A DNA stretch of 64,000 nt from Actinobacteria bacterium OV320 (GTDB taxonomy: Bacteria; Actinomycetota; Actinomycetes; Streptomycetales; Streptomycetaceae). Where the stretch lies: assembly GCA_001298545.1 (NCBI GenBank), contig LJCX01000019.1, forward strand, positions 1 through 64,000. Reading direction: 5' to 3'. Each line of letters begins with the position of its first letter. Within the stretch, counting starts at the first letter, position 1. This document shows, piece after piece, positions 35,421 through 43,500 of this stretch. A program made the position numbers and the translations under genes. The notes beneath the pieces are model-generated. The model searched no databases and had not been told where the DNA came from. It worked only from the letters and a program-made list of their open reading frames with translations.

Positions 35421-35448
35421 TTGACCTTGGCGCCAGTTTTGCGATCTA
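35421..35448 (+). promoter_or_regulatory. Candidate promoter of rtcB
   Basis: TTGACC (35421-35426) and GATCTA (35443-35448) are spaced 16 bases apart in an unusually AT-rich stretch about 40 bases before the rtcB start. This is a visual match to vegetative -35/-10 boxes only. Confidence 0.35.
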
Positions 35449-35484
35449 AGGCTTTTGTATTTAATCCGGGGGAATGAGGACGAT

Positions 35485-36681
35485 ATGTCGTACGTGGAAC
35501 TGCCGGGCGCGAAGGTACCCATCCGTATGTGGGCCGACCCGGCGTCGGTCGAGGAGGGTGCGCTCCAGCAGCTGCGGAACGTGGCGACCCTGCCGTGGAT
35601 CAAGGGACTGGCGGTCATGCCGGACGTCCACTACGGCAAGGGCGCGACGGTCGGCTCGGTCATCGCGATGCGGGGCGCCGTCTGTCCCGCGGCGGTGGGC
35701 GTCGACATCGGGTGCGGGATGTCCGCGGTCCGGACCTCGCTCACGGCGAACGACCTGCCCGGCGATCTCTCCCCGCTCCGTTCGAAGATCGAGCAGGCGA
35801 TCCCGGTGGGCCGTGGGATGCACGACACCGCGGTCGACCCGGAGCGGTTCCACGGGCCGGCGGCCACCGGCGGGTGGAACGACTTCTGGGCACGGTTCGA
35901 CGGAGTGGCGGAGGCGGTGAAGTTCCGTCAGGAGCGGGCCGTGAAACAGATGGGCACCCTGGGCGGCGGCAACCACTTCGTGGAGGTGTGCACGGACACG
36001 ACCGGCTCCGTCTGGCTGATGCTGCACTCCGGTTCCCGGAACATCGGCAAGGAACTCGCCGAGTTCCACATCGGGGTGGCGCAGAAGCTCCCGCACAACC
36101 AGGGCCTGATCGACCGCGACCTCGCCGTCTTCGTCGCGGACACCCCGCAGATGGCGGCCTACCGCAACGACCTGTTCTGGGCCCAGGAGTACGCGAAGTA
36201 CAACCGCACGCTCATGATGGCGCTCCTGAAGGATGTGATCCGCAAGGAGTTCAAGAAGGCGAAGCCGGCCTTCGAGCAGGAGATCAGCGCGCACCACAAC
36301 TACGTCGCCGAGGAGCGCTACGACGGGATGGACCTGCTGGTGACCCGCAAGGGCGCGATCCGGGCCGGTTCCGGCGAGTACGGCATCATCCCGGGTTCGA
36401 TGGGCACCGGTTCGTACATCGTGAAGGGCCTCGGCAACGAGAAGGCCTTCAACTCGGCCTCGCACGGCGCGGGTCGCCGGATGAGCCGCAACGCCGCCAA
36501 GCGCCGCTTCTCGACGCGGGACCTGGAGGAGCAGACGCGGGGCGTGGAGTGCCGTAAGGACTCCGGCGTCGTGGACGAGATCCCGGCCGCCTACAAGCCG
36601 ATCGAGCAGGTCATCGATCAGCAGCGTGACCTGGTCGAGGTCGTGGCGAAGCTCAAGCAGGTCGTGTGCGTGAAGGGCTGA
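35485..36681 (+). CDS. rtcB: RNA ligase RtcB
   Basis: A 398-residue RtcB, the GTP- and Mn-dependent ligase that joins 2',3'-cyclic phosphate (or 3'-phosphate) and 5'-OH RNA ends. The Mn ligand Cys is C77 in VGVDIGCGM; His ligands lie in GGGNHFVEV and LHSGSRNIG; the guanylylated His is about H327 in ASHGAGRRMSR. ATG at 35485 follows ATGAGGACGAT. It stands alone: no archease, RtcA or RtcR gene is next to it. It is probably a single-gene transcript ending in a strong hairpin. Confidence 0.95.
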   Translation: MSYVELPGAKVPIRMWADPASVEEGALQQLRNVATLPWIKGLAVMPDVHYGKGATVGSVIAMRGAVCPAAVGVDIGCGMSAVRTSLTANDLPGDLSPLRSKIEQAIPVGRGMHDTAVDPERFHGPAATGGWNDFWARFDGVAEAVKFRQERAVKQMGTLGGGNHFVEVCTDTTGSVWLMLHSGSRNIGKELAEFHIGVAQKLPHNQGLIDRDLAVFVADTPQMAAYRNDLFWAQEYAKYNRTLMMALLKDVIRKEFKKAKPAFEQEISAHHNYVAEERYDGMDLLVTRKGAIRAGSGEYGIIPGSMGTGSYIVKGLGNEKAFNSASHGAGRRMSRNAAKRRFSTRDLEEQTRGVECRKDSGVVDEIPAAYKPIEQVIDQQRDLVEVVAKLKQVVCVKG

Positions 36682-36712
36682 CACCGCGGGTCCGCGGTTG
36701 ACGCCCGCAGAA

Positions 36713-36746
36713 GAGGGGCCCGGGCCGTTTTCGGCTCGGGCCCCTC
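36713..36746. terminator. Bidirectional terminator after rtcB
   Basis: GAGGGGCCCGGGCCG pairs with CGGCTCGGGCCCCTC (15 bp, one G-U) around a TTTT loop, between two converging genes. Confidence 0.85.
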
Positions 36747-36757
36747 ATGCGTCTCCC

Positions 36758-38014
36758 TCAGCCGAGCCGCTTCTCCAGCAGGGTCACCGCGTACGGGCTT
36801 CCCGTGCCGCCCTCCTTGGCGTGCTGTTCGCCGACGACCGTGTAGCCCGCGGACTCGTAGTACGCGCGCAGGCGGGGGTTGGTGGAGAGGCAGTCGAGGC
36901 GGGCGTAGGGGCGGCCGGCCGCGGTGATGCGGGACTCGGCGTGGGCCAGCATCCTGCGGCCCGTACCCGGCGGGGCGGTGTGCGGGGTCGTCATCAGGCG
37001 GTGGATGTAGCCGGCCTCGGGCGGGCGGGGGCCCCAGGCGGCCGGATCGTCCCACCAGAGCTCGAAGGCGCCCACGACCGCGCCGTCCGCGTACGTCAGC
37101 CAGACCTCGCCCTCGCGCATGCGGTCGACGAAGTGGGCCGCGGTCTTCTCGCCGGGCTGCCACTGATCGATGCCCCGGGCCAGCTGCCACAGGGCCGCCG
37201 TGTCGCGCAGGCGGACCAGGACAGGGGCGTCGAGCGGCTCCGCCCTGCGGTGGGTCAACTCCGGCCGGGCGGTGGGGGCCGGTTCCAGGAGGCGGGCGCG
37301 GAGGGTGGCCGACAAGGCCTCGACGTCCATGCCGAGAGCTCCCGACACATACGCCTCCACCGAGCCGTAACGGGCCCGCAGCGCCTCCAGGAAGAGGCGC
37401 ATCACCGACTCGGGGGCCCGGCCGAAGGCGGGCCACGCCGGGGAGCGGCCGTCGTTTCGCGTGCGCCAGTCGGCGAGCAGGGCCGGGGTCGCCAGTTCCG
37501 TCAGGGTGAAGTCCTCGATGATCACCTCGTCCGGCACGCCCAGCAGACTCAGGACCACGGCCGCCAGCTGCCCGGTGCGGTCCTTGCCCGAAGCGCAGTG
37601 GAAGACCAGTCCCTCCCGCGCCTCGGCCACCAGCTCCAGAGCCGCCGCGATCTCCTTCGTGCCGTCCTCCGCCACCTCCATGAAGCGGGCGGAGAGGTAC
37701 GGGCCCGGGTCCACGTCCGGGGTCAAAGCGGCCTGGTCGTAGGGGCGGTGCTCGATGCTGAGATTGCGGTAGATGAAGGAGTCGTCCTCCGGTACCCGGC
37801 CCCGCGCCTCGATCTCCCAGGGGTGACGCAGGTCGATCACCGTGCGGACACCGAGGGCGAGGAAGCGGTCCCAGTCCGGGGTGTCCGGGCGCAGCTTGCC
37901 GAGGGAGTCCGCGCGGAACAGCCGGCCCGCGCGGACCCGTTGGCCCCTGCCGGCCGGATATCCGCCCAGGTCACGGAAGTTGTGCAGCGTCTCGAACGGT
38001 ATGTGTCTGTCCAC
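36758..38014 (-). CDS. Tyrosine phosphatase - GNAT acetyltransferase fusion
   Basis: A 418-residue two-domain protein. Residues about 1-245 are a bacterial tyrosine phosphatase of the Y_phosphatase3 type: NFRDLGGY near the start, and the P-loop HCASGKDRTG with C140 and R146. Residues about 253-417 are a GNAT acetyltransferase: the acetyl-CoA loop is PPGTGRRMLAHAE, followed by YYESAGYTVVGEQ. The joint LLEPAPTARPELTHRR shows no frame change, so this is a true fusion. A phosphatase joined to an acetyltransferase is unusual; what it acts on is unknown. It appears monocistronic. Confidence 0.9.
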   Translation of the reverse strand: MDRHIPFETLHNFRDLGGYPAGRGQRVRAGRLFRADSLGKLRPDTPDWDRFLALGVRTVIDLRHPWEIEARGRVPEDDSFIYRNLSIEHRPYDQAALTPDVDPGPYLSARFMEVAEDGTKEIAAALELVAEAREGLVFHCASGKDRTGQLAAVVLSLLGVPDEVIIEDFTLTELATPALLADWRTRNDGRSPAWPAFGRAPESVMRLFLEALRARYGSVEAYVSGALGMDVEALSATLRARLLEPAPTARPELTHRRAEPLDAPVLVRLRDTAALWQLARGIDQWQPGEKTAAHFVDRMREGEVWLTYADGAVVGAFELWWDDPAAWGPRPPEAGYIHRLMTTPHTAPPGTGRRMLAHAESRITAAGRPYARLDCLSTNPRLRAYYESAGYTVVGEQHAKEGGTGSPYAVTLLEKRLG

Positions 38015-38040
38015 GTGGGAACCCTATGGCGCGGCGGCCG

Positions 38041-38259
38041 TCACTTCGCGTGGCGCACCGCGTAGATCATCACGAACGCCACGAGGTGGATGCCGAAGAG
38101 GAAGTAGGCCAGGAAGACCCACATGTGGCGCTCGTTCTTCGTCTCCTGGGCGAGGCGGCGCCGCTCCAGCGAGCGCTGCTCCGGGGAGAGCGGTTCTGGC
38201 GAGCGCGGTTCCCGTGCGTCCGGGTCCTGGCCCGCGGTCCCCTCCTCCTCGGCCGTCAC
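38041..38259 (-). CDS. Small single-span membrane protein (DUF6126-like)
   Basis: A 72-residue protein: an acidic/basic N-terminal half, then NERHMWVFLAYFLFGIHLV and AFVMIYAVRHAK forming one transmembrane helix. The GTG start overlaps the stop of the SDR gene (GTGA), so the two are translationally coupled. I associate it with the DUF6126 family of short streptomycete membrane proteins; function unknown. Confidence 0.75.
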   Translation of the reverse strand: MTAEEEGTAGQDPDAREPRSPEPLSPEQRSLERRRLAQETKNERHMWVFLAYFLFGIHLVAFVMIYAVRHAK

Positions 38260-39032
38260 AGCTCCCGGTGGACCTTCGTGTTGGAGGCCTGGGCGCGGGG
38301 GCGCAGGACGAGGAGGTCGACGTTGACGTGGCTTGGGCGGGTGACCGCCCAGGTGATCGTCTCGGCCACGTCGGAGGCGGTGAGGGGTTCGGCGACGCCC
38401 TCGTAGACCTTGGCGGCCCGGTCCGCGTCGCCGCCGAAGCGGGTGAGGGCGAACTCGTCGGTCCTGACCATGCCGGGGGCGATCTCGATGACGCGGACCG
38501 GCAGGCCGACGATCTCCAGGCGGAGGGTCTCGGCGAGGACGTGGGCGCCGTGCTTGGCGGCGACATAGCCGCCGCCGCCCTCGTACGTCCCGTGGCCGGC
38601 GGTCGAGGACACCACCACGACCGTTCCGTCGCCGCTCGCCACCAGCTTGGGGAGCAGCGCCTGGGTGACGTTGAGGGTGCCGAGGACGTTCGTCTCGTAC
38701 ATCGTGCGCCAGTCGGCCGGGTCGCCGGTGGCGACGGGGTCGGCGCCGAGCGCGCCGCCCGCGTTGTTGACCAGCACGCCGATCGTCTTGAACGCGCCGG
38801 CGAACTCGTCGACCGCCGCGCGGTCCGTGACGTCCAGCGGGTAGGCCGTCGCGGAGCCGCCCGCCTGCGTGATCTCCTCGGCCAGCGCCTCGATGCGGTC
38901 CTTGCGGCGGGCGGTCAGGACGACCCGGTAACCGGCCGCGGCGAGCTGCCGGGCGGTGGCGGCGCCGATTCCGCTGCTCGCACCGGTGACGACGGCGATG
39001 CGGGCGGCGGCGGACGGTGCGGCGGTGGCCAT
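38256..39032 (-). CDS. SDR-family oxidoreductase
   Basis: A 258-residue classical short-chain dehydrogenase of the YdfG/NADP type. The cofactor motif is VVTGASSGIGAATAR with a following Arg-Arg (TARRKDR) that suggests NADP. NNAGGALG, the Ser in VVSSTAGHG, and the catalytic Tyr-x3-Lys in YVAAKHG are all present. ATG at 39032 has GAGGAGCAGCCC upstream. The small membrane-protein gene follows in an overlapping operon. Substrate unknown. Confidence 0.9.
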   Translation of the reverse strand: MATAAPSAAARIAVVTGASSGIGAATARQLAAAGYRVVLTARRKDRIEALAEEITQAGGSATAYPLDVTDRAAVDEFAGAFKTIGVLVNNAGGALGADPVATGDPADWRTMYETNVLGTLNVTQALLPKLVASGDGTVVVVSSTAGHGTYEGGGGYVAAKHGAHVLAETLRLEIVGLPVRVIEIAPGMVRTDEFALTRFGGDADRAAKVYEGVAEPLTASDVAETITWAVTRPSHVNVDLLVLRPRAQASNTKVHREL

Positions 39033-39094
39033 GGGCTGCTCCTCGTACACGGGGTGTTCGTTCATACGACCGGCTGCCGCCCAGGGTATCGGGG

Positions 39095-39433
39095 TCAGCC
39101 GCCGTTCCTCGGGGCCCACATGATCACGGCCATCCCGGCGAGGCAGACCAGGGCACCCGTCACGTCCCAGCGGTCGGGCCGGTAGCCGTCGGCGACCGCG
39201 CCCCAGAGCAGCGAGCCGGCCACGAAGATGCCGCCGTACGCGGCGAGGACGCGGCCGAAGTGGGCGTCGGGCTGGAAGGTGGCGACGAAGCCGTACGCGC
39301 CGAGGGCGAGGACACCGCCGGCCGCCCACAGCCAGCCCCGGTGCTCGCGTACGCCCTGCCAGACCAGCCAGGCGCCGCCGATCTCGAAGAGCGCGGCGAC
39401 GACGAACAGGGCGGCGGACCGGAGGACGAACAT
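39095..39433 (-). CDS. YnfA-family (UPF0060) membrane protein
   Basis: A 112-residue four-span membrane protein. [20 protein letters not shown] and [14 protein letters not shown] are the signature of the YnfA/UPF0060 family, related to small multidrug-resistance exporters. It lies upstream of the SDR gene on the same strand. Whether it exports a compound is not known. Confidence 0.9.
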   Translation of the reverse strand: MFVLRSAALFVVAALFEIGGAWLVWQGVREHRGWLWAAGGVLALGAYGFVATFQPDAHFGRVLAAYGGIFVAGSLLWGAVADGYRPDRWDVTGALVCLAGMAVIMWAPRNGG

Positions 39434-39569
39434 GTCGGCAGCTTGACACGGCCGGGTGCTGTCACCTGTTGGAGGGCGCCTGCCGGGCGCCGGGCGTGGG
39501 ATACATCCCCTTCGTACCCGGCCCTTCGTGTCCGGGCGGTTTCCGATCGAGGGATCGAGGAGTGGTGGC

Positions 39570-40226
39570 ATGCGCTGGATGCGAGGTCTCGCGGTGTGGG
39601 CTGCGGTGCTGGCGGTGGGGGTGGGGGTCGCGCCCGCGCGGGCGGCGGGGACTGCGGGGGAGGCGGGGGGGGGGGCCGGGGGGGGTCTGTCGTACCCCGG
39701 CTCCGCCCGCATTCGCGGCGGCCGGGGCGACGGCCGGCTGGCCCCCCCCAACCCCGGGCCGGCGGGCGCCCCGCGGGCGGGGGGGGTGGGGGTCGCGCCC
39801 GCGGGGGGGGGGGGGACGGGGGGGGAGGCGGGGGAGGCGACCGAGGCGGATCTGTCGTACCACGGCTCCGCCGTCATGCGCGGCGGCCGGGTCGACGTCG
39901 GGCTGACCCCGCGCAACCACGGTCCGGCGGACGTCTCCGACTCGACCGTGCGGCTGCGCTGGTCGGTGCCGTTGGCGGCCGGGGCGCAGCGGCTGCCGGC
40001 CGGTTGCGCGCGGACGGGCCGCCAGGAGGTGGTGTGCCGGACGGGGGCGCTGGCCGCGGACGGACTGGGGGAGCGGATCGCGTTGCGGGTGTGGCTGCGG
40101 GGGCGGCCGACGGAGGTGACGATGGCCGTCGACACGCTGTGGGGCGGTGGGGCGGTGGACCGCAACCGCGCCAACGACCGGCAGCAGGTGCTGGTCCTGG
40201 ACACCGGGGACGCCTACTTCTTCTGA
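39570..40226 (+). CDS. Secreted protein of unknown function, with a damaged internal duplication
   Basis: A 218-residue exported protein: signal peptide about 1-26 (cleavage near ARAAG). The C-terminal part (about 94-218) is a beta-rich domain with [20 protein letters not shown] and two Cys ([15 protein letters not shown]), resembling DUF11/immunoglobulin-like repeats. A 165-bp segment at its N-terminal part is duplicated in frame, and the first copy ([17 protein letters not shown]...) is heavily altered towards G and C. ATG at 39570 follows GAGGAGTGGTGGC. The true product may lack residues of the first copy. Confidence 0.65.
   Translation: MRWMRGLAVWAAVLAVGVGVAPARAAGTAGEAGGGAGGGLSYPGSARIRGGRGDGRLAPPNPGPAGAPRAGGVGVAPAGGGGTGGEAGEATEADLSYHGSAVMRGGRVDVGLTPRNHGPADVSDSTVRLRWSVPLAAGAQRLPAGCARTGRQEVVCRTGALAADGLGERIALRVWLRGRPTEVTMAVDTLWGGGAVDRNRANDRQQVLVLDTGDAYFF
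39621..39950 (+). repeat. 165-bp in-frame tandem duplication rich in G/C runs
   Basis: GTGGGGGTCGCGCCCGC starts at 39621 and again at 39786, and CTGTCGTACC at 39687 and 39852; both spacings are exactly 165 bases (55 codons). Copy 1 holds G runs up to 13 and C runs of 8 and looks like a corrupted version of copy 2. It may be a real decayed duplication or an assembly error. Confidence 0.8.
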
Positions 40227-40294
40227 CGGTCGAGGTTGCGGAGCGTCGTACGATCTGCGGACGGCGCTGACGGCGGTGCCGACGAAGGGGTGCG

Positions 40295-40768
40295 ATGTCC
40301 GGGAACGTGCGCTCGCGGCTGCTGGACGAGCTGTCCGTGGTGTCGCGTCGGTACGTGGCCGCGTACGCCCTGTTCAACCAGGCTCTCGCCGACCGTCTCG
40401 GGCTGCATCCCACGGATCTTCAGTGCCTGAACCTGCTGATGCTGGAGCGGGAGCCGGTGACCACGGGCCGGGTCGCCGAGCTGACGGGGCTGACCACCGG
40501 GTCGGCGACGCGGCTGGTGGACCGCTTGGAGAAGACGGGTTACGTCGTCCGGGAGCGGGACGCGGCCGACCGGCGGCGGGTCCTCGTGGTGACGGTGCCG
40601 GAGCGGATCGCGGAGTTCACACGGATGTGGGAGCGGCTGGGCGGCGACTGGATGCCGCTCTTCGAGGACCTGGAGGACGGCGAACTCGCGGTGATCGTGC
40701 GGCACATGCGGCGCACGGTGGAGTTCGGCGCGGTCCAGGTCGCACGGTTGCGGGAAGGCCGGGTCTAG
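40295..40768 (+). CDS. MarR-family transcriptional regulator
   Basis: A 157-residue winged-helix regulator. The HTH is VTTGRVAELTGLTTGSATRLVDRLEK and the wing contains VRERDAADRRRVLV, a typical MarR DxR signature. It would bind DNA as a dimer and be released by a small ligand. ATG at 40295 follows GAAGGGGTGC. The permease gene begins six bases after its stop, so it probably belongs to the same operon and may regulate it. Confidence 0.9.
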   Translation: MSGNVRSRLLDELSVVSRRYVAAYALFNQALADRLGLHPTDLQCLNLLMLEREPVTTGRVAELTGLTTGSATRLVDRLEKTGYVVRERDAADRRRVLVVTVPERIAEFTRMWERLGGDWMPLFEDLEDGELAVIVRHMRRTVEFGAVQVARLREGRV

Positions 40769-40774
40769 GGCGGG

Positions 40775-41809
40775 ATGCAGGAGACGGACATACGGCCGTC
40801 CGCGGCGGCGGCCGAGGGAGTGCGGGCGGCGGACGCCCGCCCGGCGGGTGCGCTGCCGCGGCACTGGCCGCTGTTGCTGCTGGGCGCGGCGGTGGCGCCG
40901 GGTGTGCTGCTGGTCCTCGTCGGGCGGTCGCTGGACGAGCCGGCGGTGCAGGCGTGGCGGACGGTGTGTCTGGCCGTGACCGTGCAGGCGCTGCCGTTCC
41001 TGCTGCTGGGCACGGCCCTGTCGGGGGCGATCAACGCGTTCGTGCCGGCCCGGGTCTTCAGCCGGCTGCTGCCGAAGCGGGCCGCGCTGGCGGTGCCGGT
41101 CGCGGGGATAGCGGGTGTGGTGCTGCCGGGGTGCGAGTGCGCGTCGGTGCCGGTGGCGAACAGTCTGATCGGGCGGGGCGTCACCCCGGCGGCCGCGTTC
41201 GCGTTCCTGCTGTCGGCGCCCGCGGTGAACCCGGTGGTGCTGACCGCCACGGCCGTCGCCTTCCCGGGCAGTCCGGAGATGGTGCTGGCCCGGCTGCTCG
41301 CCTCGCTGGTCACCGCCGCCGCGATGGGCTGGTTGTGGCTCTGGCTGGGGCGCGAGGAGTGGTTGAAGCCCACCGTCGTCCGGCACACCGGGCATTTTCC
41401 GGGGCGCAGCCGGTTCACGGAGTTCCGGCGTGGTTTCCAGCACGACTTCCTGCACGCGGGGGGTTTCCTGGTGGTGGGGGCGATGGCGGCGGCGACCTTC
41501 AACGTGGCGGTGCCGCGCACGCTGCTCGACACCTTCGCGGGTTCGCCGTGGCTGTCGGTGCTGTTCCTGGCGGCGCTGGCGATCGTGCTGGCGGTGTGCA
41601 GCGAGGCGGACGCGTTCGTCGCGGCCTCGCTGAGCGGGTTCTCGCCGGTCGCGCGGCTGGCGTTCATGGTGGTGGGGCCGATGGTCGACCTGAAGCTGAT
41701 CGCGCTTCAGGCGGGCACGTTCGGGCGGGCCTTCGCGGTGCGGTTCTCGGCGGCGACGGCGGTGGTGGCCGTGGTGTGCAGCGCGGTGATCGGAGGGGTC
41801 CTGCTGTGA
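40775..41809 (+). CDS. Permease of the YraQ/YcgR type (PF03773)
   Basis: A 344-residue membrane protein with about eight to nine spans. The family signature VLPGCECASVPVANSLI, with Cys and Glu in a membrane-embedded motif, and the matching second half (VVGAMAAATFN, VCSEADAF) mark the PF03773 permease family, which pairs with a DUF1980/TIGR03943 protein, sometimes in zinc-responsive operons. The transported ion is not proven. ATG at 40775 follows the MarR gene. Its stop overlaps the GTG start of the partner gene. Confidence 0.87.
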   Translation: MQETDIRPSAAAAEGVRAADARPAGALPRHWPLLLLGAAVAPGVLLVLVGRSLDEPAVQAWRTVCLAVTVQALPFLLLGTALSGAINAFVPARVFSRLLPKRAALAVPVAGIAGVVLPGCECASVPVANSLIGRGVTPAAAFAFLLSAPAVNPVVLTATAVAFPGSPEMVLARLLASLVTAAAMGWLWLWLGREEWLKPTVVRHTGHFPGRSRFTEFRRGFQHDFLHAGGFLVVGAMAAATFNVAVPRTLLDTFAGSPWLSVLFLAALAIVLAVCSEADAFVAASLSGFSPVARLAFMVVGPMVDLKLIALQAGTFGRAFAVRFSAATAVVAVVCSAVIGGVLL

Positions 41810-42897
41810 GGCGGTTCGTGCAGGTGGGGCTGCTGGTACTGGGTGGGCTGGGGTTGTTGCACACCTCGCTGTTCACGGACGAGTACCTGCGGTACGTCAA
41901 GGAGGGGATGCGGCCGCTGCTGGTCGCCTCCGGGGTGCTGCTGCTGGTACTGGGAGTGGCGGAGGCATGGGCCGCCCCACCGATGGAGGAGCACGGCGAG
42001 TCGGGGGACGGTGAGCGGGGGTACGGCGCGTCGGGGCACGGCGAGTCGGGGCACGGCGGGTCGGGGTTCGGCGATCAGGGGCACGGCGAGTCGGGGCACG
42101 GTGAGCGGGGGTACGGCGAGTCGCGGCACGGCGAGCAGGAGCACGGCGGGCAGGGGTACGGCGCGTCAGGGCACGGCGAGCAGGAGCACGGCGGGCAGGG
42201 GTACGGCGCGTCAGGGCACGGCGAGCAGGAGCACGGCGGGCAGGGGTACGGCGCGTCAGGGCACGGGCGCGTGGGTCTCGCCCGGGAGGGACAGGGGCGC
42301 GCGGGTCTCGCCCGGGAGGGGCAGAGGCACGTGGGTCCCGCCCGGGATGGTGGTGGGCACGAGGGGCACGGGCATGATCACTCTCGGGTTCCGCGGGTCG
42401 CCTGGCTGCTGTTCCTGCCCGTGCTGAGCCTGCTCTTCTACGCGCCTCCCGCGCTCGGCTCCTACACGGCCTCGCGGGAGCCGGCGAAAGCCGTCGCCGT
42501 GCAGGACGACGCCTTCGATCCGCTGCCCGCGACCTCCCCGCTGCCGATCACGCTCACCGACTTCACCCAGCGGGTGCAGCAGGACCGGTCGCGGGCCATC
42601 CGGGGCCGCGCGGTCGTGATGACCGGGTTCGTCACCCCGGCCCCGGGGAAGCGGGACGGCTGGTATCTGACCCGGATCATCGTCAACTGCTGCGCGGCGG
42701 ACGCGTCGTCCGTGAAGGTGCTGGTCCGGGGGATCGCGGCGCCGAAGGCCGACACCTGGGTGAACGTCACCGGGACCTGGCAGGGGAGCGGCACGCTGGG
42801 CACCTCGTCGGCGGCGGTCGCGTTGGACGCGCGGGGCGTGCAGAAGGTGCGCAAGCCGTCGAACGCGTACATGGACGCGCTGCCGCTCACCTCCTGA
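41806..42897 (+). CDS. TIGR03943/DUF1980 permease partner with His-rich repeats
   Basis: A 363-residue protein: two N-terminal transmembrane helices (VGLLVLGGLGLLHTSLF and PLLVASGVLLLVLGVAEAW), a central His/Gly/Glu-rich region (about 60-190) with repeated GHGE/GHGEQ motifs, a third span (VAWLLFLPVLSLLFYAPP), and a C-terminal domain (about 230-363) with the conserved RIIVNCCAADASSVKVLV. It belongs to the family that works with PF03773 permeases. The His-rich segment, three exact 45-bp units plus degenerate ones, may bind metal. GTG at 41806 overlaps the permease stop. Confidence 0.85.
   Translation: MRRFVQVGLLVLGGLGLLHTSLFTDEYLRYVKEGMRPLLVASGVLLLVLGVAEAWAAPPMEEHGESGDGERGYGASGHGESGHGGSGFGDQGHGESGHGERGYGESRHGEQEHGGQGYGASGHGEQEHGGQGYGASGHGEQEHGGQGYGASGHGRVGLAREGQGRAGLAREGQRHVGPARDGGGHEGHGHDHSRVPRVAWLLFLPVLSLLFYAPPALGSYTASREPAKAVAVQDDAFDPLPATSPLPITLTDFTQRVQQDRSRAIRGRAVVMTGFVTPAPGKRDGWYLTRIIVNCCAADASSVKVLVRGIAAPKADTWVNVTGTWQGSGTLGTSSAAVALDARGVQKVRKPSNAYMDALPLTS
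42126..42260 (+). repeat. Three exact 45-bp repeats coding a His-rich segment
   Basis: Units begin at 42126, 42171 and 42216, each encoding GHGEQEHGGQGYGAS. More degenerate GHGESGHGG-type units precede them from about 42000. The 45-bp length keeps frame, so copy number can change without disrupting the protein. Confidence 0.9.
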
Positions 42898-42958
42898 ACG
42901 GCGCGGACCCGGGCACGGAGGGCGCTGATCGGCACCGAACGGTATCGGGCGGCGCCGC

Positions 42959-43366
42959 TCAGACGTCGGTGCCGTCCGCGTCGTAGCGTCGGCGGGCCGC
43001 CTGGACCTCGTCGAAGTGGATCTCCGCCCAGTCCTTCACGGCCGTGAGCAGCACCGCGAGGTTGCTGCCGAGCGGGGTCAGCTCGTAGTCGACGCGGACG
43101 GGGACGGACGGGGTGACCGTGCGGGTCAGGATGCCGTCGCGTTCCAGGGTGCGCAGGGTCTGGGTGAGCATCTTGGGGCTCACGCCGGCGATCCTGCGGG
43201 CCAGGTCGCTGTAGCGCCGGGGGCCGGGGGCGAGGGCCGAGACGACCAGGCTGACCCACTTGTCGCTGAGGCGGTCCAGGAGCTGGTTGGTCGGGCAGCT
43301 GCGCAGGAAGGCGTCGTACTCGCTGCGGGCCTGTTCGCGCCGCTGGGCGGCGGTCGTGGTGGCCAT
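42959..43366 (-). CDS. HxlR-family transcriptional regulator
   Basis: A 135-residue winged-helix protein of the HxlR/YodB type. The conserved CP (LRSCPTNQLLDRLSDKW) gives a redox-active Cys near residue 24; RRYSDLARRIAGVSPKMLTQ is the HTH. Relatives sense quinones, diamide or aldehydes. ATG at 43366 has GGAGGAG upstream. It is divergent from a quinone-oxidoreductase-like gene and most likely represses it. Confidence 0.92.
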   Translation of the reverse strand: MATTTAAQRREQARSEYDAFLRSCPTNQLLDRLSDKWVSLVVSALAPGPRRYSDLARRIAGVSPKMLTQTLRTLERDGILTRTVTPSVPVRVDYELTPLGSNLAVLLTAVKDWAEIHFDEVQAARRRYDADGTDV

Positions 43367-43401
43367 CGTGACTCTCCTCCTGGTGACGTAGGCACCTTCA
43401 G

Positions 43402-43428
43402 GTAACTACTTCCCCCTGGATAGTAACT
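43402..43428. promoter_or_regulatory. Candidate HxlR operator between divergent genes
   Basis: GTAACTAC (43402-43409) and TAGTAACT (43421-43428) give direct repeats of GTAACT 21 bases apart, and an imperfect inverted repeat built from ACTA and TAGT. It lies in the 134-base gap between hxlR-type and oxidoreductase genes. HxlR operators of other species have similar inverted arms; binding here is inferred. Confidence 0.5.
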
Positions 43429-43500
43429 CTTCCTAGGGTTGCGGCAGCAGGAGGGAAGCGGGAGATACCCGCAAGTACCCGCCTATCCAGGGGAGTTGTC

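Noticed and set aside
40147..42897. 916-codon open frame reading through MarR and permease genes
   Set aside because: Only its last 363 codons, from GTG at 41806, are protein-like; the rest is another frame of real genes.
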